From the NCBI RefSeq assembly GCF_001953305.1, contig NZ_MTFE01000010.1:1672037-1735981 (forward strand): a DNA stretch of 63,945 nucleotides. The letters run 5' to 3'. Both the position numbers and the translations under genes were made by a program. The DNA is from Cnuella takakiae. GTDB taxonomy: Bacteria; Bacteroidota; Bacteroidia; Chitinophagales; Chitinophagaceae. Below the pieces are notes generated by a model. That model did no database searches and was not told where the DNA came from. It saw only the letters and a program-made list of their open reading frames with translations. This document shows, piece after piece, positions 1-9,462 of the stretch. Position 1 is the stretch's first letter; the number at the start of each line of letters is the position of its first letter.

Positions 1-80
1 AGCCGCTACATAGTTCACTGTCAAGCCGAACTTGTTTCGGCATCCCCTTGTGTTTACAGTTGCTCCGATGAAGGCAGGAG

Positions 81-100
81 ATGCCGACATACGTCGGCAT
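81..100. repeat. Small palindrome, dispersed-repeat-like
   Basis: An 8-bp perfect inverted repeat (ATGCCGAC / GTCGGCAT) with a 4-nt loop lies downstream of the convergent gene end. No T-run follows, so it is not an obvious terminator; it looks like a short intergenic repeat. Confidence 0.4.
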
Positions 101-120
101 GACAGTTGAAAAAACATAAA

Positions 121-152
121 CTAAAAGAGCAGCCATTAGGCTGCTCTTTTAG
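121..152. terminator. Bidirectional intrinsic terminator
   Basis: A perfect 14-bp stem (CTAAAAGAGCAGCC paired with its complement) and a 4-nt ATTA loop. The stem starts with A/T-rich arms that give U-runs in both directions. It lies just beyond the stop of the minus-strand FAD-dehydrogenase gene and probably ends that transcript. Confidence 0.75.
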
Positions 153-173
153 TTTATACAAATGCATGTAATG

Positions 174-1769
174 CTACCCATTGCTTGCAATCACCATCGC
201 TATCCGTTCGCCATCCATGGCTGCACTCACAATACCGCCTGCATAACCTGCGCCTTCGCCGCAAGGGTACAAACCGGCTACCTGCGGGTGTTGCAAGGTG
301 TCTGCGTCGCGGGGTATACGCACCGGCGAGGAAGTGCGGCTTTCGGTGGCCACCACGATGGCTTCATTGGTGAGATAGCCGCGCATTTTTTTGCCAAATT
401 CCTTGAATCCGCCCTGCAAGGCTTTGTGTACAAAAGGTGGTAGCACCTGCCGCAGGTCGGCGGAGGCGATGCCGGGCAGGTAGCTGCAATCGGGTAATGA
501 TTTCGATGTGCGGTTGTGTACAAAGTCATCCATCCGTTGAGCCGGTGCTGCAAGACTGCTGCCACCTGCTACAAATGCCTTTTGCTCTACCATCATCTGG
601 AAATGTAATCCCAGCAGGTCATCACCTTTGGGTAGTTCTTTTTCCCTGATAAAAGCTTGTAGTTCTTTCAATTCAACGAGGTCTTTATAATCGGCGGTTA
701 CCACCATGCCGCTGTTGGCGTAGGGGTTGTTGCGCTTGGAAGGCGACCAGCCGTTTACCACCACTTCGCCGGGTGCTGTAGCCGCCGGGGCAATGATACC
801 GCCGGGACACATACAAAATGAGAAAACGCCTTTTTGTTCTACCTGCTGCACCAGGCTGTAGGATGCCGGCGGCAGGTGTTCGCCGCGGTCGGGTGCATGG
901 TACTGGATAGAATCAATCATGGTTTGCGGGTGCTCGATGCGCACGCCAAGGGCATAGGGCTTGAACTCAATGCCAATCTTCTTGTCGTGCAACAAGTAAA
1001 AGATATCCCGTGCCGAATGGCCCGTTGCCAGGATCACCGCTTCAGCAGCAATCTGGTCGCCATCGGCAGTAGCAACACCGGTACACACACCATTGCTGAT
1101 ATTGAAATCGGTTACCTTTTTTTCAAACTGCACCTGCCCGCCACACTCCCTGATCTTGTCGCGCATGGCTACAATGATGTGGGGCAGCTTGTTGGTACCA
1201 ATATGCGGGTGGGCTTCGTACAATATTTTTTCATCGGCGCCAAAATGCACGAGGATGGAAAGGATGCGCTGGATATCGCCCCGCTTATTGCTGCGGGTGT
1301 ACAGCTTGCCATCGCTGTAAGTGCCGGCGCCACCTTCCCCAAAGCAGTAGTTGCTTTCGGGGTTGACGATGCCTTCCTTATTCATGGCGGCCAGGTCGCG
1401 ACGGCGGCTGCGCACATCCTTGCCTCTTTCCAGTACGATGGGTTGAATGCCCAGTTCAATGAGGCGGATGGCAGCAAACAAGCCAGCCGGGCCGGCACCT
1501 ACCACAATCACTTTGCGGGCTGCCTGGTGTACATCCTGCAGTTCCAACGGCAGCAATTGGTGTGCCTGGAAAGGTTCGTCGATAAATACACGGAGGGTTA
1601 GCGTGATCCATACCTGCGAACGGCTGCGGGCATCGATCGATTTTTTGAGGATGTTATAACCGGTGATCTGTGCAGGCTTCACCGCGCAGGCTTTGGCGGC
1701 TATGTTGAGGAGGCTTGCTTCATCGGCTGCTTCTGAAGGCAGAACTCTGAGGCTGATTTGTTGTTGCAT
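174..1769 (-). CDS. FAD-dependent dehydrogenase (COG2509-like)
   Basis: A 531-residue flavoprotein. Residues about 87-100 carry the dinucleotide-binding motif VVGAGPAGLFAA, followed by the ERG of an FAD-binding Rossmann fold. An N-terminal domain of about 80 residues (SLRVLPSEAADE...) precedes it, as in the uncharacterized COG2509 family (NAD/FAD-dependent oxidoreductases related to the HI0933/GidA superfamily). GEGAGYAGGI near the C-terminus is the second FAD contact. The substrate is unknown. The gene stands alone, converging on the terminator at 121-152, and is unrelated to the mannan locus downstream. The start gives the full N-terminal domain. Family assignment is fairly sure; the reaction is not. 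Confidence 0.85.
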   Translation of the reverse strand: MQQQISLRVLPSEAADEASLLNIAAKACAVKPAQITGYNILKKSIDARSRSQVWITLTLRVFIDEPFQAHQLLPLELQDVHQAARKVIVVGAGPAGLFAAIRLIELGIQPIVLERGKDVRSRRRDLAAMNKEGIVNPESNYCFGEGGAGTYSDGKLYTRSNKRGDIQRILSILVHFGADEKILYEAHPHIGTNKLPHIIVAMRDKIRECGGQVQFEKKVTDFNISNGVCTGVATADGDQIAAEAVILATGHSARDIFYLLHDKKIGIEFKPYALGVRIEHPQTMIDSIQYHAPDRGEHLPPASYSLVQQVEQKGVFSFCMCPGGIIAPAATAPGEVVVNGWSPSKRNNPYANSGMVVTADYKDLVELKELQAFIREKELPKGDDLLGLHFQMMVEQKAFVAGGSSLAAPAQRMDDFVHNRTSKSLPDCSYLPGIASADLRQVLPPFVHKALQGGFKEFGKKMRGYLTNEAIVVATESRTSSPVRIPRDADTLQHPQVAGLYPCGEGAGYAGGIVSAAMDGERIAMVIASNG

Positions 1770-1910
1770 GAAATAGGATACTGCTTGTTGCAGTGGGCAA
1801 AGGTAGGTAAGGAAGGGCCACGGACGGTAGACGACAGACCACTAAAAGATCTTGCTTATCCTGAATAAGTGTCAAATCTAACATGTTTTTAAGACCTGTT
1901 AGGTGTGGGT

Positions 1911-1981
1911 AAAGACCACGGACGACGGACAACAGACCACGAACAGATTGATTATGTCGCCTGTCGTCCGTGGTCTTTTTT
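1911..1981. terminator. Terminator made from dispersed GACGAC repeat
   Basis: GACCACGGACGAC (1914-1926) pairs perfectly with GTCGTCCGTGGTC (1963-1975), followed by a T-run. A third related copy (CCACGGACGGTAGACGAC) lies near 1818-1835. The stem can act as a terminator for the minus-strand CE2 gene, read from the other side, and belongs to the word-like repeats found in other spacers of this locus. Confidence 0.5.
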
Positions 1982-2015
1982 GGGCATATAACTTCAGTAA
2001 TGTTTTAATACCTGC

Positions 2016-3080
2016 TCACCACTGCATCAACTGTTTTAAATAAGCCGTGAGTTCCGCAGCAATCTGCTTGTGCTCCGCAAGGTCGGGGTGGCTGTCGCAG
2101 CCATTGTGGTAGCGCTTGGAAAAGAAATAGCGGCTCACTTTTTTGTCGCCGGCAGCCTGCATATAACGCACCACGCCATCGAGGTAGTTGTGCTGGGCAG
2201 CCCTGAGTTGGTCATCGGCCATCGGGCTGGTGAGTAATACAAATGCAGCTGCAGGATATTGGGTGCGCATCGTTTTCAGAAACTGCACATAAGCGCCACA
2301 GAAGGTTGCGGAATCCTGTATGCCATCGTTTTGCCCCAGGCAAAAGGTAACTACATCGGGCGTGTACCTGCTGAAATCCCAGACAATGCTGTCGCCGCGC
2401 ATATTTACCTTATTCCATACCTGTGGCATGGTGATGGAGAGGTTGCAACAACTTCGGATCAATCCTATACCTGAAACAGCAGATAGCTGCCATTGCGCAT
2501 TAAGCGTCCTTGCCGTTGTGGGGCCATAACTCAGGTAAGCATTGTGCTGGTCGTGCCACTGGCCCTTGCCACAACCAATTGCACTGAGGTCGCTGCCGGT
2601 ACCGCAGGTGATGGAGTTGCCAAAAAACTCGATCCTGCGTGCCGGTTTTTGGGGTGGCTGGCGCAGGTTGCGGGTGATCAGTCCTGCAAATTCGAGGTAG
2701 CCGATTCCAGCTTCGGTATTCTTGGCTACCACCAGTTTGTGCCATCCTTTTGAAAGTCCTTTGGCTACCCTGATGGTATCCCTTTTACCCCTGGTTTGCA
2801 CCCGCCACATCAGGGTATCGTCCACCACCACTTGCAGGTAGTTGCGCGATTGCGCCCAGGGCACTTCATCATTTACCACTATGGCGCATTCCGGGCCTTC
2901 AAAGCTGGCCTCAAGGTACACACCCGGCTGCCAGGCCCTTGGTGTTTGTGGATTGGAAAAATCGAAGCGCCCGGTGTATTGCAAACGGCTATCACCGGCC
3001 GGGAAAAAGCGAGGTTTAAAAGTTTGTGCAAACAGCTGGCTGGTGCAAACCAGCGCCAGTAGAAAAAGGAAAGAACGCAT
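2016..3080 (-). CDS. CE2-type SGNH carbohydrate acetyl esterase
   Basis: A 354-residue secreted esterase, expected to remove O-acetyl groups from mannan or other plant glycans. Residues 1-19 are a signal peptide ending AQ. Residues about 20-140 form the N-terminal jelly-roll domain of carbohydrate esterase family 2. The C-terminal SGNH domain starts at about 148 with the nucleophile block EFFGNSITCG (Ser156), has GQND as block III, and ends with CDSHPD, giving His331. Family CE2 enzymes often use a Ser-His dyad. It lies behind the AraC gene on the same strand, 115 bp away, and is the leftmost gene of the mannan locus. Acetylated glucomannan is the natural substrate guess; acetylxylan is an alternative. 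Confidence 0.85.
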   Translation of the reverse strand: MRSFLFLLALVCTSQLFAQTFKPRFFPAGDSRLQYTGRFDFSNPQTPRAWQPGVYLEASFEGPECAIVVNDEVPWAQSRNYLQVVVDDTLMWRVQTRGKRDTIRVAKGLSKGWHKLVVAKNTEAGIGYLEFAGLITRNLRQPPQKPARRIEFFGNSITCGTGSDLSAIGCGKGQWHDQHNAYLSYGPTTARTLNAQWQLSAVSGIGLIRSCCNLSITMPQVWNKVNMRGDSIVWDFSRYTPDVVTFCLGQNDGIQDSATFCGAYVQFLKTMRTQYPAAAFVLLTSPMADDQLRAAQHNYLDGVVRYMQAAGDKKVSRYFFSKRYHNGCDSHPDLAEHKQIAAELTAYLKQLMQW

Positions 3081-3129
3081 AGCGCAATAGTAAAACGTTG
3101 AACGATGAAAAGCCCTCTAGCTTTAAGTA

Positions 3130-3195
3130 CATCTACCCGCATAGCCCTGATCTGATATCTCAATACCCCAATACCCACTACCTAATACCCAATCC
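3130..3195. repeat. AATACCC word repeats in spacer
   Basis: The spacer between the AraC and CE2 genes consists largely of imperfect copies of CAATACCC / CTAATACCC. No promoter is recognisable in it. Similar short-word arrays fill other spacers of the locus. Confidence 0.4.
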
Positions 3196-4083
3196 CTAAA
3201 TAAACACCCTCGTCCCCGCCGTACGTTGATAACTTTCCCGGAACTCCTTGGGCGTGCAGTTCTTCTTCTTTTTAAAGATGCGGTTGAAGTTGGCGATGTT
3301 GTTGAACCCGCAGTGGTAGGCTATTTCGGAGATGGTTTGGGTGGTTTCAATCAGCATGCGGCTGGCATGACCCAGGCGGATATCATTGAGCGTATCGATG
3401 AAATTATTACCCGTGCGGCTTTTGAAAAACCGGCTGAAGCCCACTTCGGTCATGCTGGCCAGTCGGGCCACTTCCCCCAGGCTCACGGGCTTGTCGAAGT
3501 TGTGGTTCATATACTCCATGGCCTTTTGCACCCGGCGGCTGTTGTGCGAAAAGATCTCGTTGCTCATGGGCGAGTCGGCCAGCAGTTTCATATTGCGCGA
3601 AATAGAAAGGTCGTGGAGGATGGACAAGAGTTCCAGCACACCGTCAAAGCCATGCTTCTGGTTCAGGTTGAGCAGGCGTGGTGCCAGGGCCTCGGTGGTT
3701 TCGGGCGAAAATAGAATGCCCCGGAGCGACTGCTCAAACATCTTGCGGATAAAGGAAAGTTGGTTGCGGCGGAGCATTTTTTCATCCAGCAGGTCGCGGT
3801 GAAACTGGATGGTCACCTCCTGGATTTGTGCCCCCTTGGCCAGGTGGTGGTTAAACCAGGCATGTTTCAGGTTGGGCCCTACCAGCACCAGTTCCATATC
3901 GCCGATCTCACCGATATGGTCGCCCACTACCCGCTGTGCACCCTTGCCATGGAAAATGGCATTGAGTTCAAACTCCTCATGGTAATGCAAGGGAAAGTCG
4001 AAACCCGTTTTGGACCGGGTAAAAACCGTGTAGCAATCACTTTGGGTAAGCGGCGTGATCTCGTGCAAAAATTGATTTTTCAT
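3196..4083 (-). CDS. AraC-family regulator with cupin sensor domain
   Basis: About 295 residues from the chosen start (MKNQFLHEI; a start 21 bases upstream is possible). The N-terminal half is a cupin-like sensor with the HYHEEFELN motif of sugar-responsive AraC proteins. The C-terminal roughly 100 residues are two helix-turn-helix units (VSLGEVARLASMTEVGFSRFFK and QTISEIAYHCGFNNIANFNRIF). It is divergent from susC with about 265 bp between, which is where its operator and the susC promoter should lie. It most likely activates the mannan genes in response to a mannan-derived oligosaccharide. The ligand is inferred from context only. Many mannan loci use hybrid two-component or ECF regulators instead. 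Confidence 0.88.
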   Translation of the reverse strand: MKNQFLHEITPLTQSDCYTVFTRSKTGFDFPLHYHEEFELNAIFHGKGAQRVVGDHIGEIGDMELVLVGPNLKHAWFNHHLAKGAQIQEVTIQFHRDLLDEKMLRRNQLSFIRKMFEQSLRGILFSPETTEALAPRLLNLNQKHGFDGVLELLSILHDLSISRNMKLLADSPMSNEIFSHNSRRVQKAMEYMNHNFDKPVSLGEVARLASMTEVGFSRFFKSRTGNNFIDTLNDIRLGHASRMLIETTQTISEIAYHCGFNNIANFNRIFKKKKNCTPKEFRESYQRTAGTRVFI

Positions 4084-4272
4084 ATTGGTGGCAATCAAAT
4101 TCAAAGTAAATGTTTACCCTTGGCTTTTGCAATGACGAGGTAAAAAAATACCTATTGGTTGCATTGTAGCATCTGTTTATTTTATTCGTAAGTAAGTGAT
4201 ACACAATGTTTGCTTCCAAAGTAAAGTTGCCGGTTTTTGAACTTTGTAGTAGATTATTGACAAAAATGGATC

Positions 4273-4323
4273 ATACTAAGTTAAAATAGTATTAGGGTAG
4301 GGGTAAGCCCGTACATAGATTTG
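4273..4323 (+). promoter_or_regulatory. Candidate operator and susC promoter
   Basis: TAGATTTG at 4316-4323 matches the Bacteroidetes -7 box TAnnTTTG, 25 bp before the susC ATG. No TTTG stands at the usual -33 distance, as expected of an activator-dependent promoter. ATACTA (4273-4278) and TAGTAT (4287-4292) form an inverted repeat centred about 45-50 bp before the predicted start of transcription, a plausible AraC-type site. This is inference from spacing. Confidence 0.45.
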
Positions 4324-4348
4324 GTACTTCTTAAACTATTGTTTCCAT

Positions 4349-7300
4349 ATGATTAGAACCGGATGTAAGCGTGCATTCATAACTGCGTTATGTGTGTGCT
4401 GCCTCCTTGCCGCCCAGGCACAGGAGCGGGTCGTCTCCGGGGTGATAGCCGATGAATCGGGCGCTCCCCTTTCCAATGCTACTGTTACGGTTAAAGGCAC
4501 CAACACCAGGGTTACCACCGATGCCAAAGGTGCGTTCCGGGTAACGGTACCCGCATCAGCCAAAGCACTCACTGTTTCTTATGTAGGCATGGCCCCGCAG
4601 GATATTTCCGTGGATGGCCGCACTACGGTTGCGGTTAACCTGAAACCGGTTGCCGGCAACATGAACGAAGTTGTGGTGGTAGGTTATGGCCGTGCACGCC
4701 GCGCCAACCTCACCTCAGCCCAAACTACTGTTTCTGCCAAAGACATTGAAAAAACCGTAAACACCACCATCGAGCAGGCGCTCCAGGGTCGTGCCGCCGG
4801 TGTTTATGTTACCCAGAACTCGGGTCAGCCCGGTGGCGGTATCTCGGTAAATATTCGTGGTATCTCTTCCCTGGGCCGCACCCAGCCCCTGTACGTGATC
4901 GACGGGGTGCAGATCCAGTCGAACGAAGACGTTTCCTTTGGTGCTTCCAGCTCTTCCAACCCGCTTGCTGGTATCAACCCCAACGACATCGAAGACCTGC
5001 AGATCCTCCAGGGTCCTTCCGCTACCGCCATTTATGGCTCTCGTGGTACCAATGGTGTGATCCTCATTACCACCAAGCGTGGCCGCGCAGGCGATTTTAA
5101 AATCAACTACGCCTACCAGTACAACCTGCAAACACCCCCTAAGGAACTGGATGTGATGAACCTCCGCCAGTATGCGCAGATGGTGAAGGAGTACCACGAC
5201 ATTGCAGGTGGCACTACCCCCGCCGAACTGCTGGATCCCACCCTGCTGGGTGAGGGTACCAACTGGCAGAAAGAATTGTTCAACAATGCCGCCATGCAAA
5301 AGCACCAGCTGAGCCTGAGCGGTGGTTCGAACAACACTACCTATTATATGTCGGGTGAATACCTGAACCAGGAAGGTGTGGCTGTTGGCTCCGGCTTCAA
5401 GCGCTATGGTTTCCGGGTAAACCTGGACAACAAGCCCCGCGAGTGGATGACCATTGGCGCCAACCTGGCTTTCAACCAAACCAACGAAAACCTGACGGCT
5501 ACCAACTATGGCGATGCCCAGAGCCCGCTGATTGCGAACGCCCTGCGCCTTACCCCGCAAATCCCCGTTAAAAACCTGAACGGCTCCTGGGGTGGCAGCG
5601 ACCCGGTGAACGGCGCCAACCAGTTTGCACCGGTAAACCCCGTGGCACTGGCCAACCTGATCACCAACAAGAACATGCGCCGCCAGTTCCTGGGTGGGCT
5701 CAACCTGGGCATCAACCTGGCCAAGGGCCTGGTGTTCCGTACGGCCTTTAATGGTAATGTGGGCAATGGTACCTCTACCTATTATACACCCACTTACTCC
5801 ATCGACCAGTGGCACTACAATACCTTGGCTTCCCTGCAGTCGGGCACCAGCACCAGCTGGTACTGGAACTGGAACCAGATGCTGGAATACACCCGCAAGT
5901 TCGGTAAGCACGACCTGGGCGTAATGGTTACCCACGAAGCACAGGAGTCGGAATTCCAGGCGCTTACTGCTGGCCGTACCGGTTTCCTCACCAACGATAT
6001 CCTGGACGTAAACGCGGGTAACCCCACTTCGGCTACCAACGGTGGCGGCACCTATCCCTGGTCGATGGAGTCTTACCTCGGCCGTGTTAACTACAACTAC
6101 GACAACCGTTATATCCTTACCGGTACGTTCCGCCGCGATGGTTCGCCCAACTTCGGCTCGGAAAACCGCTGGGGTAACTTCCCCTCCGTATCTGCTGCAT
6201 GGCGGGTAAGCCAGGAGGAGTTTTTCGACGTTCCCTTTATCTCTGAACTGAAGCTCCGTTACGAAACCGGTTTGACTGGTAATCAGGGTACGGGTTCGGG
6301 TATCTATGCCCCGCTTAATACAGGTGCAACGCCTTGGGGTACGGGCTTCCTGCCTTCCACCTTTACCAACCCCAAGCTGCAGTGGGAAGAAACCAAAACC
6401 AATAATATTGGTTTGAACCTGGGCATGTGGAACAACCGGGTGAACATCGAAGCGGACTATTATGTAAAGAATACCGACAACCTGATCCTGCAGGCAAGCC
6501 TGCCCTGGTACATGGGTACCAATGGCAGTCCCGGCTCGGTAGGTGCACCGCTGGTAAACACCGGTTCGCTGCAAACCAAGGGTTGGAACTTTACCATCAA
6601 TACCACCAATATCACCAGCAAGAATTTCCGCTGGGAAACCAACCTGAACCTGTCGCATTTCAAGAGCATCGTTACGGGCCTGAATACCGACAATGCCTTT
6701 ATCGACCGCACCTCGTGGTGGATGAACAACTGGACACAGCGTGCCGCCACCGGCCAGCAGCCCTGGTTGTTCCGCGGTTATGTAGAGGAAGGTATTTTCT
6801 CTTCGCTGGATGAGATTGCCAAGAGCGCCGTACCTGTGGACAACAGCGGCAACCGCCGCCCTGTAGATCCTTCTACCGGCATCTGGGTAGGTGATGTGAA
6901 ATACAAGGACATCGATGGTGATGGCAAGATCACCGTTGCCGATATGACTACCATTGGTAACCCCTGGCCCAAGCTCACCGGCGGTTTGACCAATACCCTG
7001 TCGTATAATGGCTTTGACCTGAGCATCCTGGTTACCGGCAACTACGGAAACGATATCTATAACTATATCGCTGCCGAAGCCAGCAACCCCAATAATATCA
7101 ACCTGAGCCGCAACCTGCTGATCAACGCCACCACCTATGCACGGGTAGCTACCGATGCCAACGGACAGGTGGGCCTGGAAAACCCCGGCACCCGCGTTCC
7201 CCGCATGTCGAGCAACCAGGTGGCCAACGACAACAACTATGGCCGCATCACCACGCGTTTCGTGGAAGATGGTTCGTACCTGCGCCTGAAGAACGTGTCG

Positions 7301-7534
7301 CTGTCGTACAACCTGCCCGCCAACATCCTGTCGCGTTCCAAGGTGATCAAAGGTTTGAAAGCTACTGTGGGTGCACAAAACCTGCTCACCCGCACCAAGT
7401 ACAGCGGTTACGATCCTGAAGTGGGTGCCTATGTAGGCCAGGGTTCGAGCTCGCAAAACCAGGCTATTGGTATCGACTTCGGCCGCTACCCGCTCACCCG
7501 TATGTACACGGCTACTGTTAGTCTGAATTTCTAA
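4349..7534 (+). CDS. SusC-like TonB-dependent outer-membrane transporter
   Basis: A 1061-residue RagA/SusC protein. It has a signal peptide (residues 1-25, ending AQAQ), a CarboxypepD_reg-like domain (about 27-105, with VSGVIADESGAPLSNATVTV), a TonB-box/plug region (about 110-230, with LQGRAAGV and PLYVIDGV) and a 22-strand barrel ending in TATVSLNF. It imports mannan oligosaccharides across the outer membrane together with the SusD lipoprotein encoded 13 bp downstream. It is the first gene of the plus-strand operon and lies opposite the AraC gene. Substrate is inferred from the GH26, GH130 and epimerase genes that follow. Long open frames on the opposite strand are codon-bias artefacts. Confidence 0.96.
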   Translation: MIRTGCKRAFITALCVCCLLAAQAQERVVSGVIADESGAPLSNATVTVKGTNTRVTTDAKGAFRVTVPASAKALTVSYVGMAPQDISVDGRTTVAVNLKPVAGNMNEVVVVGYGRARRANLTSAQTTVSAKDIEKTVNTTIEQALQGRAAGVYVTQNSGQPGGGISVNIRGISSLGRTQPLYVIDGVQIQSNEDVSFGASSSSNPLAGINPNDIEDLQILQGPSATAIYGSRGTNGVILITTKRGRAGDFKINYAYQYNLQTPPKELDVMNLRQYAQMVKEYHDIAGGTTPAELLDPTLLGEGTNWQKELFNNAAMQKHQLSLSGGSNNTTYYMSGEYLNQEGVAVGSGFKRYGFRVNLDNKPREWMTIGANLAFNQTNENLTATNYGDAQSPLIANALRLTPQIPVKNLNGSWGGSDPVNGANQFAPVNPVALANLITNKNMRRQFLGGLNLGINLAKGLVFRTAFNGNVGNGTSTYYTPTYSIDQWHYNTLASLQSGTSTSWYWNWNQMLEYTRKFGKHDLGVMVTHEAQESEFQALTAGRTGFLTNDILDVNAGNPTSATNGGGTYPWSMESYLGRVNYNYDNRYILTGTFRRDGSPNFGSENRWGNFPSVSAAWRVSQEEFFDVPFISELKLRYETGLTGNQGTGSGIYAPLNTGATPWGTGFLPSTFTNPKLQWEETKTNNIGLNLGMWNNRVNIEADYYVKNTDNLILQASLPWYMGTNGSPGSVGAPLVNTGSLQTKGWNFTINTTNITSKNFRWETNLNLSHFKSIVTGLNTDNAFIDRTSWWMNNWTQRAATGQQPWLFRGYVEEGIFSSLDEIAKSAVPVDNSGNRRPVDPSTGIWVGDVKYKDIDGDGKITVADMTTIGNPWPKLTGGLTNTLSYNGFDLSILVTGNYGNDIYNYIAAEASNPNNINLSRNLLINATTYARVATDANGQVGLENPGTRVPRMSSNQVANDNNYGRITTRFVEDGSYLRLKNVSLSYNLPANILSRSKVIKGLKATVGAQNLLTRTKYSGYDPEVGAYVGQGSSSQNQAIGIDFGRYPLTRMYTATVSLNF

Positions 7535-7547
7535 AAAAGCGCACTGT

Positions 7548-9233
7548 ATGAAAAAGATCAACCGTATATATTCCTTTATGGCGCTGGTACTGCTGATGGC
7601 ATCGGCAGCCAGTTGTAAAAAAGACTTCCTCGAGAAGCCGCCGCTGAGTTCGATAGTGGATGCCAATTTTTATAAAACCGATGACCAGGTAACGGCCGCC
7701 ACCAGCCTGCTGTACAGCCAGGTATGGTTCGACTATAACGACCAGGCCATGTACAACCTGGGCGACTTCCGGGGTGGTACCGCCTTCTCGGCCTGGAACG
7801 ACCGCGGCAACGTGTTGTTCAATACCACGGGCGATAACGGCCAGAACGGCGCCTCCTGGCGTGCGTTCTTCAACGTGGTGGCGCAGAGCAACCTGTTTTT
7901 GTACAACATGAACCGCTATGCCGGCGCGGGTGTTTCCGAGCCGGTACGGAAGCGTTCCATTGCCGAAGCCCGCTACATGCGTGCCCTGGCTTACCGCTTC
8001 CTGGTGATGAACTGGGGTCCTGTGCCTGTTATTGAAAACAACTTCGACAAGCTGTTCGACTCTACCATCACCCGCAACACCGTACCCAGCGTATGGCGCT
8101 TTATTACCCGCGAAATGCGCGCCGCGGCAGCCGACCTGCCCGAAACTGCAACGCAGGAAGGCCGCCTCACCAAGTGGTCGGCCGAGGGTATGCTGGCCCG
8201 TTTTTACCTCACCCGTTCCGGTGTGGAAGGTAGCGGTGGCCAGCGCAAGCAGGAGTTCCTGGACAGTGCCAAGTATTACGCCCAGCGGGTGATTACCCAA
8301 AGCGGCAAAAAGCTGCTGCCCAATTACAGCGACCTGTTCCGCTATCCTTACGACAACAATGCAGAATCCCTGTTTGAGCTGCAGTGGGTGTTTTCCGGAC
8401 CCAATATCTGGGGTACCCAAAACAGTATGCCCGAGTACCTGGCCTTCAGCCCTGATATTGCCTTTGGTGGATGGGGTGGCGACAAAGGCGCTACCTGGTG
8501 GATGCTGAGCCAGTATGATGGTTTTTCCACACAGGCTGATGGCACCCTCAGGGGCCGTACCCTCGACCAGCGCCTGCATGCCACTTTTATGTTGCCCGGC
8601 GCTTATTACCCCGAGATCACCAAGGTGTCGGATAAGGCCAAGCTGGTAGTGCCCTTTACCGGTACAGACGCCAATTACCTGTCGATCAAAAAATACGTGA
8701 TCGGTTCGCCTGTGGACCTGGCGGGAGTGGCATCGCAGCAGCACTATCCCAACAATACTTATATGATGCGTCTGGCCGAGATGTACCTCATTTATGCCGA
8801 AGCAGCCATGGGTAATACCGGCAGCACCAGCGATCCTATGGCCATAGATTATTTCAACCGGGTGCGTACCCGTGCCGGCCTGGCGCCCTACACCGTGGGT
8901 GGTGCCAATGGCAGCGGTCCTTTGACTTTGGAAACCGTACTGTCGGAGCGCTTCAAGGAGTTTGCCATGGAAGGCATGGCATGGTACGATATCGTGAGCC
9001 TGCACTATTACAACCCGCAGAAAGCTTACCAGTTGCTCAACGAGCAGGATCGCGGACTGTTCTTTGCCCGCCCCGACCAGATGCCCAATCCTACGCAATG
9101 GACCTTCACCAAAACCTCGTGGTACAACGAGCGCAGGGTAACCGCCAATGCAGGCAATTTCCAGCTGCCCATTCCCAACGTGGAACTGAGCCAGGCACCC
9201 AACCTGCAAAAGGCGCCGGTGGATTATCCATAA
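7548..9233 (+). CDS. SusD-like glycan-binding lipoprotein (RagB/SusD)
   Basis: A 561-residue surface lipoprotein. Its signal peptide ends in the lipobox ASC (Cys23, followed by KKDFLEKPP, typical of SusD). The RagB/SusD N-terminal region contains AEARYMRALAYRFL, and the C-terminal SusD domain contains MRLAEMYLIYAEA and the FNRVRTRAGL repeat-like segment. It forms the lid of the SusC transporter and captures mannan fragments. It starts 13 bp after susC, so the two are co-transcribed. Confidence 0.95.
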   Translation: MKKINRIYSFMALVLLMASAASCKKDFLEKPPLSSIVDANFYKTDDQVTAATSLLYSQVWFDYNDQAMYNLGDFRGGTAFSAWNDRGNVLFNTTGDNGQNGASWRAFFNVVAQSNLFLYNMNRYAGAGVSEPVRKRSIAEARYMRALAYRFLVMNWGPVPVIENNFDKLFDSTITRNTVPSVWRFITREMRAAAADLPETATQEGRLTKWSAEGMLARFYLTRSGVEGSGGQRKQEFLDSAKYYAQRVITQSGKKLLPNYSDLFRYPYDNNAESLFELQWVFSGPNIWGTQNSMPEYLAFSPDIAFGGWGGDKGATWWMLSQYDGFSTQADGTLRGRTLDQRLHATFMLPGAYYPEITKVSDKAKLVVPFTGTDANYLSIKKYVIGSPVDLAGVASQQHYPNNTYMMRLAEMYLIYAEAAMGNTGSTSDPMAIDYFNRVRTRAGLAPYTVGGANGSGPLTLETVLSERFKEFAMEGMAWYDIVSLHYYNPQKAYQLLNEQDRGLFFARPDQMPNPTQWTFTKTSWYNERRVTANAGNFQLPIPNVELSQAPNLQKAPVDYP

Positions 9234-9242
9234 TGTTTTACT

Positions 9243-9422
9243 GAACCACGGAGACAGGGAGGCAGGGAGTTGCACAGAAGAAAATGTGTTAATCCTTTAC
9301 CACAACTGTTTCCGTGGTCAGTAGCAAATTTCTTGTGATGAACCACAGAGACAGGAAGACAGGGCGTTACCCAAAGAAAAGCGGGCTCCTCCGTGTCGCA
9401 ACAGCCTCCGTGGTCTCCTCAA
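9243..9422. repeat. CCACGGAGACAGG dispersed repeats
   Basis: Two direct copies of an AACCACRGAGACAGGRAGRCAGGG unit (near 9244 and 9342) and inverted pieces (CCGTGGTC near 9313, CCTCCGTGGTCTCC near 9406) fill the spacer between susD and the next lipoprotein gene. They may form stem-loops that reduce read-through or stabilise the susCD message. Confidence 0.45.
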
Positions 9423-9462
9423 CACAGCATCCTATTTCTCTTTAAAAAGAAGCTGAATCAAA

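Noticed and set aside
834-1601. 255-codon open frame opposite the FAD dehydrogenase
   Set aside because: Shadow of a gene with a clear FAD motif; no recognisable protein features.
4715-7666. 983-codon open frame opposite susC
   Set aside because: It lies entirely in the mirror of a clear SusC gene, has no domain, and results from GC-biased third codon positions.
7518-9275. 585-codon open frame opposite susD
   Set aside because: Same codon-bias shadow; the SusD protein on the plus strand is certain.
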